A stretch of 64,000 bases of DNA from Sulfurovum sp. (GTDB lineage: Bacteria > Campylobacterota > Campylobacteria > Campylobacterales > Sulfurovaceae): the NCBI GenBank assembly GCA_027081115.1, contig JALWLD010000035.1:1-64000 (forward strand), written 5' to 3'. Positions 60,516-64,000 of this stretch are shown piece by piece. The position numbers were made by a program, and so were the translations under genes. The notes under the pieces are model-generated. The model made no database searches. It saw only the letters and a list, made by a program, of their open reading frames with translations, and had not been told where the DNA came from. Within the stretch, counting starts at the first letter, position 1. The number at the start of each line of letters is the position of its first letter.

Positions 60516-60534
60516 TTAGTGATTAGAATTGGCG
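60516..60534 (+). repeat. Orphan IS30 end
   Basis: TTAGTGATTAGAATTGGCG is identical to 19 bases of the right inverted repeat of the IS30 element at 15946-15975, in the same orientation. No transposase is nearby, so it is a relic of a former copy. Confidence 0.7.
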
Positions 60535-60649
60535 ATCTAAAAAGAGTAGATTTTGGTGTGAACTATCTCATACAATAGTATGACAATTTGACAGATTATA
60601 GTGACTATGCCTTTTTTTACATTATAGTAGAATAAAAAAGGTGTAGGGT

Positions 60650-61918
60650 ATGTTTCTTCATATAGATATTGATAGTTTTTTTGCTTCTGCAGAACGTTCT
60701 GTCGACCCTACTCTCAAACATATACCCATGGCCGTGGGAAGTCGAAGTAACCTTGAGATATTCAATAAAAAACGTACCAATATACGGTTGATGAATGAGA
60801 ACAGTGGTGCCTTTGTGACACCGGTATTTTACTCCGATAAGAAAAAGAGTTTTGAGTCCTATTTTGTAGATACTATAGAGGGGCATCGAAAAATACGGGG
60901 TATTATTACGACAGCAAGCTATGAAGCCAGGAAATATGGTGTTAAAACAGCTATGCCTATAGCACAGGCTCTACAACTCTGCCCTCATATGGTTGTAGTA
61001 CCTTCTCACTATACCCTCTACCATAAACTTTCTCATCAAATACACGTTTTTGTCCAGTCAAAGATCCCCAAAGTTGAACAATACAGTATCGATGAGTTTT
61101 TTGGAGATCTCAGCGGATGGATAGAGGAGGATGATGTCTATGATTTTGCAAAGTCATTGCAAAATGAGTTGCTTGAAAAATTTGATATTCCAGTATCTAT
61201 AGGCATATCACACTCAAAATGGATAGCAAAACTTGCTACTGAATCTGCTAAACCTTTAGGTGTGTTTGAGGTTAAAGATATTGACAGCTATATTGAAGAT
61301 ATTCCCATTAAAGCATTTCCCGGTATTGGAAAAGGTTTTCAGGAACGTTTAGGAAAGTATTATATCTCCACATTAGGAGAGTTAAAACGGCATAAATCTC
61401 TTTTATATACATGGAAAAAACCGGGAATACAACTTTATCATAGAGCTACAGGCACAGACAACGAAGGTATTCAAAGTAGGGGAGAACGAAAATCCATAGG
61501 TATTTCACGTACTTTTGATGCCATTGAACAGAGTAGTGAAATAAAAAGGCGCATTATGATCATGGCACGTCATATCGTCTATATGGTTATGGCAATTGAA
61601 GTCAATCCAACTACGTATTATTTGAAGATAAATTATGAATATGGTGTCAAAGTAAAAAAAACAGAAACAGTACACAGGCTCTTTTCTGAGACACTGTTTA
61701 AAAAAATACTTTTTGATATGTATGATGAAATAGTACACCCTGAAAAAAGTGCTGTCAAGATTTCACTAAGTGTTTCCAACTTTACTCAACAGCAGATAAA
61801 AACCCTTTCTTTACTTGATATAGAAGAAGATATGAACCATAAAGATTTGAGTAAAGAGATACAAAAGTTACGTGATCGCTTTGGACTTGATATTATAAAG
61901 ACAGGATCAGAACTATAG
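60650..61918 (+). CDS. dinB: DinB/UmuC-type Y-family DNA polymerase with an insertion
   Basis: A 422-aa translesion polymerase. The metal-binding motif is FLHIDIDSFFAS (Asp5, Asp7), the second is QYSIDEFFGDLSG, and the thumb/helix-hairpin-helix is AFPGIGKGFQERLG. Between VAVGS (28-31) and RGIITTASYEARKYGV (83-98), where DinB proteins normally have only a few residues, there are about 45 extra residues (NKKRTNIRLMNENSG and onward). The C-terminal little finger domain follows. It stands alone, with an IS30 relic upstream and a GGDEF/EAL gene downstream. Confidence 0.88.
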   Translation: MFLHIDIDSFFASAERSVDPTLKHIPMAVGSRSNLEIFNKKRTNIRLMNENSGAFVTPVFYSDKKKSFESYFVDTIEGHRKIRGIITTASYEARKYGVKTAMPIAQALQLCPHMVVVPSHYTLYHKLSHQIHVFVQSKIPKVEQYSIDEFFGDLSGWIEEDDVYDFAKSLQNELLEKFDIPVSIGISHSKWIAKLATESAKPLGVFEVKDIDSYIEDIPIKAFPGIGKGFQERLGKYYISTLGELKRHKSLLYTWKKPGIQLYHRATGTDNEGIQSRGERKSIGISRTFDAIEQSSEIKRRIMIMARHIVYMVMAIEVNPTTYYLKINYEYGVKVKKTETVHRLFSETLFKKILFDMYDEIVHPEKSAVKISLSVSNFTQQQIKTLSLLDIEEDMNHKDLSKEIQKLRDRFGLDIIKTGSEL

Positions 61919-61958
61919 TTTAATATAACAATAAAGAGAACTTTATGTATAATGTTTT

Positions 61959-64000
61959 ATGAATTATCTTAAAGCATTATCGAATATATTTCACTATAAG
62001 CATATTGATGAGTCCATGGTAACACGTCTGTATGGTCTTTCCAAAAAGAGTATAGTAGCTGTTTTGATTTTTTCTTTGCTTTTAAGTTATAGTCTTTATG
62101 ATTCACTTTCTGATTCAATTATAATATGGGAAAGTATCATTGTTGTACTCTCAATATTTCGAATATATCTAGCATATGTAGAGCAGAAAAATCCACATAA
62201 ATTTGCTATTTTGACCTGGTATAAAATTTTTGTTTTTCTGGCATTCACAACTGCGACTATGTTTGCGTTGATAGGTAGTTTCGGTATGTTTTACCTCTCA
62301 GAGGTAGAGCAGATTTTTGTGGTTGCCACACTGATAGGTATGTCCGGTGGTGCCATGTCCTCTCTTTTCCCTGATATCCGTATTGTTATTGGATATATAT
62401 CTATTATTATTATCCCTTTGATTGCTTCACTTCTTTTTGTGAAAAATGATATGCATACGATCTTATCTATCTTACTCTTGATCTATTATATTGCACAGAT
62501 CATTATTATTATCAATACCTACAAACAAAATAAGGAATTGGAAAAAAGAAAAGAGGAAATACATAATGAACAACTTGAATTACTTAAAAAAGAAGAAGCT
62601 TTGGACTATTTCTTTGAGCAAGCACCTATAGGTATCTTCTCTTATGATCTGGATTTGATCGTAACTGATTGTAATCAGGCATTTTTAGATTTATTTGCAT
62701 TAAAAAAAGAAGAGATGATTGGAAAAAGTTTATATGAACTACCCGACAATAGACCTTTAAATGCTTTGGAAAAAGCCTTGTCTTCTCCTCAGACATATTC
62801 AGGTCCCTATAGATCGATAAAGGGGCATAATCTTTGGGTCGAAGCACAATGTTTCCCTGTACATAACTACTACAATGATATTGTCGGGGGAATTTGTCTT
62901 ATTGAAAATAAAACCAAAGAGCATAAAGCACTTGAAGAGGTACATCATCTTGCCCTACATGACCCACTGACATCACTCTTAAACAGAAGAGGATTAAAAG
63001 AGTATATTAACACCTTTATGTCCAGTGAAGAGCATAAAACTATGTATTCTCTGCTCATTTATCTGGATCTTAATAAATTTAAACATATAAATGATTCACT
63101 GGGACATAAAGCAGGAGACAAATTACTGATTTCTATCTCTCAACGACTACAAATATTTGTAGATAACTCTTGTTTGGTAAGTCGTTTTGGTGGAGATGAA
63201 TTTATTGTTGTTTCCCCATTTGTGGCAGATAACATCAAAGATGCCGAGTATGAATCAAAAATATGTATTGATAATATAAAGAAAGCTTTTGTGGACACTT
63301 TTAATATCGATGAGATGAAACTTTCTATCTCTACAAGTATGGGAGTTGTTATTATTCAACCAAACAGTAGCAATATTGATGAGATCATACGTTATGCAGA
63401 TATTGCTATGTATCAGGCGAAAAAGAGTGTAGGCACTACAATCTCCTATTATGATACCAAGTTGGATAAAGAGCGTAAGAAGCTTTTTACACTTCAACAT
63501 GACCTACTCTATGCTGCACAGAACAACGAGTTAAAAGTCTACCTTCAGCCCATTGTCAAGATGCAAAATGATGCACTCTATGCAGCAGAAGTGCTCCTAC
63601 GTTGGGAACACCCACATATGGGGTACCTTTCTCCCGAAGAGTTTATCCCTATAGCTATTGAAACGGGACAGATCTCAGATATTACATGGTGGCTTCTTGA
63701 AGAACTCTGTCAATATATACAGATGCTAAAAAACAATGATTTATGGAAACTGGCATACATTTCCATCAATATCAATGCTAAACAGCTTTTATTGAAACAC
63801 TTTGTAGATGAATTTTTACAAATGCTTCATACTTATGGACTGCATACATCAGACATAGTTATAGAGATTACAGAACGTTCCTTGATCGATAACTTTAAAG
63901 ATACACAAGATGTCATCTCAACTTTACGTGCAAAAGGAATAAAATGTGCGATCGATGATTTTGGTATTGGCTACTCTTCACTCTCTTATCTTAAAAAACT
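61959..64000 (+). CDS. Membrane GGDEF/EAL protein (3' end outside window)
   Basis: Starts at ATG 61959 and runs off the window at more than 680 aa. The N-terminus has about five to six membrane helices (30-190), then a coiled linker, a PAS domain (about 215-330: FFEQAPIGIFSYDLDLIVTD), a GGDEF domain (LHDPLTSLLNRRGL, active site RFGGDEF) and an EAL domain (LQPIVKM, AAEVLLRWEHP, ITERSL, DDFGIGYSSLSYL). EAL reads EVL here, a frequent active variant. The inhibitory RxxD site before GGDEF is not seen. It would make and/or degrade c-di-GMP, the ligand of the riboswitch at 48.6 kb. Confidence 0.92.
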   Translation, partial: MNYLKALSNIFHYKHIDESMVTRLYGLSKKSIVAVLIFSLLLSYSLYDSLSDSIIIWESIIVVLSIFRIYLAYVEQKNPHKFAILTWYKIFVFLAFTTATMFALIGSFGMFYLSEVEQIFVVATLIGMSGGAMSSLFPDIRIVIGYISIIIIPLIASLLFVKNDMHTILSILLLIYYIAQIIIIINTYKQNKELEKRKEEIHNEQLELLKKEEALDYFFEQAPIGIFSYDLDLIVTDCNQAFLDLFALKKEEMIGKSLYELPDNRPLNALEKALSSPQTYSGPYRSIKGHNLWVEAQCFPVHNYYNDIVGGICLIENKTKEHKALEEVHHLALHDPLTSLLNRRGLKEYINTFMSSEEHKTMYSLLIYLDLNKFKHINDSLGHKAGDKLLISISQRLQIFVDNSCLVSRFGGDEFIVVSPFVADNIKDAEYESKICIDNIKKAFVDTFNIDEMKLSISTSMGVVIIQPNSSNIDEIIRYADIAMYQAKKSVGTTISYYDTKLDKERKKLFTLQHDLLYAAQNNELKVYLQPIVKMQNDALYAAEVLLRWEHPHMGYLSPEEFIPIAIETGQISDITWWLLEELCQYIQMLKNNDLWKLAYISININAKQLLLKHFVDEFLQMLHTYGLHTSDIVIEITERSLIDNFKDTQDVISTLRAKGIKCAIDDFGIGYSSLSYLKK

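Noticed and set aside
60617-60886. 89-aa minus-strand ORF over the dinB start
   Set aside because: It overlaps the conserved catalytic N-terminus of the polymerase; shadow frame.

Overview
The window looks like the chromosome of a Campylobacterota (Epsilonproteobacteria) sulfur oxidiser of the Sulfurovum/Sulfurimonas type. This is inferred from gene content: a Tat-exported sulfide:quinone oxidoreductase, a succinate dehydrogenase/fumarate reductase of the SdhABE type with an HdrB-like third subunit, a degenerate RibBA, many single-heme cytochromes c, and AT-rich intergenic DNA. I cannot name a species.

Layout. 1-8.1 kb: a minus-strand housekeeping block (partial response regulator, pepA, a thioredoxin-like protein, trpB, a lipoprotein, apt-DUF2164, rpiB, lepB, folD). 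8.2-10 kb: a plus-strand cytochrome c and a DUF4139-type protein. 10.1-14.6 kb: a cold-shock gene, then a five-gene minus-strand sulfide-oxidation operon (sqr, coiled-coil protein, lipoprotein, cytochrome c, beta-propeller). 14.9-16 kb: an IS30-family element whose transposase carries an in-frame stop. 16-19.3 kb: tRNA-fMet and tRNA-Gln, ribBA, and a decayed integrated element (zinc-ribbon membrane protein, HTH regulator, frameshifted integrase). 19.3-29.8 kb: an acetate-use cluster (sensor kinase, response regulator, porin, DUF485, ActP, DUF294 protein, exonuclease, Acs). The porin and acs upstream regions share a sequence block that may be the regulator's operator. 29.9-35.4 kb: a uracil-DNA glycosylase, envelope proteins and a superoxide reductase-like protein. 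35.4-40.3 kb: sdhE-sdhB-sdhA plus an upstream gene that is a fused SdhB/SdhE look-alike lacking nearly all iron-sulfur cysteines. 40.5-48.4 kb: thiL, an FAD oxidoreductase, gph, truD, a secreted metalloprotease with a small partner, and murA. 48.6 kb: a class I cyclic-di-GMP (GEMM) riboswitch candidate ahead of an unrecognised gene. 49.4-55.9 kb: UvrD-like helicase, NYN/LOTUS protein, nadE, cyclophilin, pyrF. 56.1-60.0 kb: a 3.8-kb integrated element at tRNA-Ser(GCT), bounded by a 29-bp direct repeat. 60.0-64.0 kb: a decayed non-coding stretch with an orphan IS30 end, a DinB-type polymerase with an unusual insertion, and a GGDEF/EAL protein cut by the window edge.

The most unusual items are: (1) the small tRNA-Ser element, which carries only integrase, a Xis-like HTH, an HUH replication initiator, a possible ssDNA-binding protein and a ribbon-helix-helix-like protein, i.e. 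a satellite or replicon without structural genes; (2) the pseudo-iron-sulfur SdhB-SdhE fusion in the sdh operon; (3) the c-di-GMP riboswitch candidate; and (4) the sulfide-oxidation operon with a permuted-looking cytochrome c. All functional statements come from reading motifs by eye; no database search was run.
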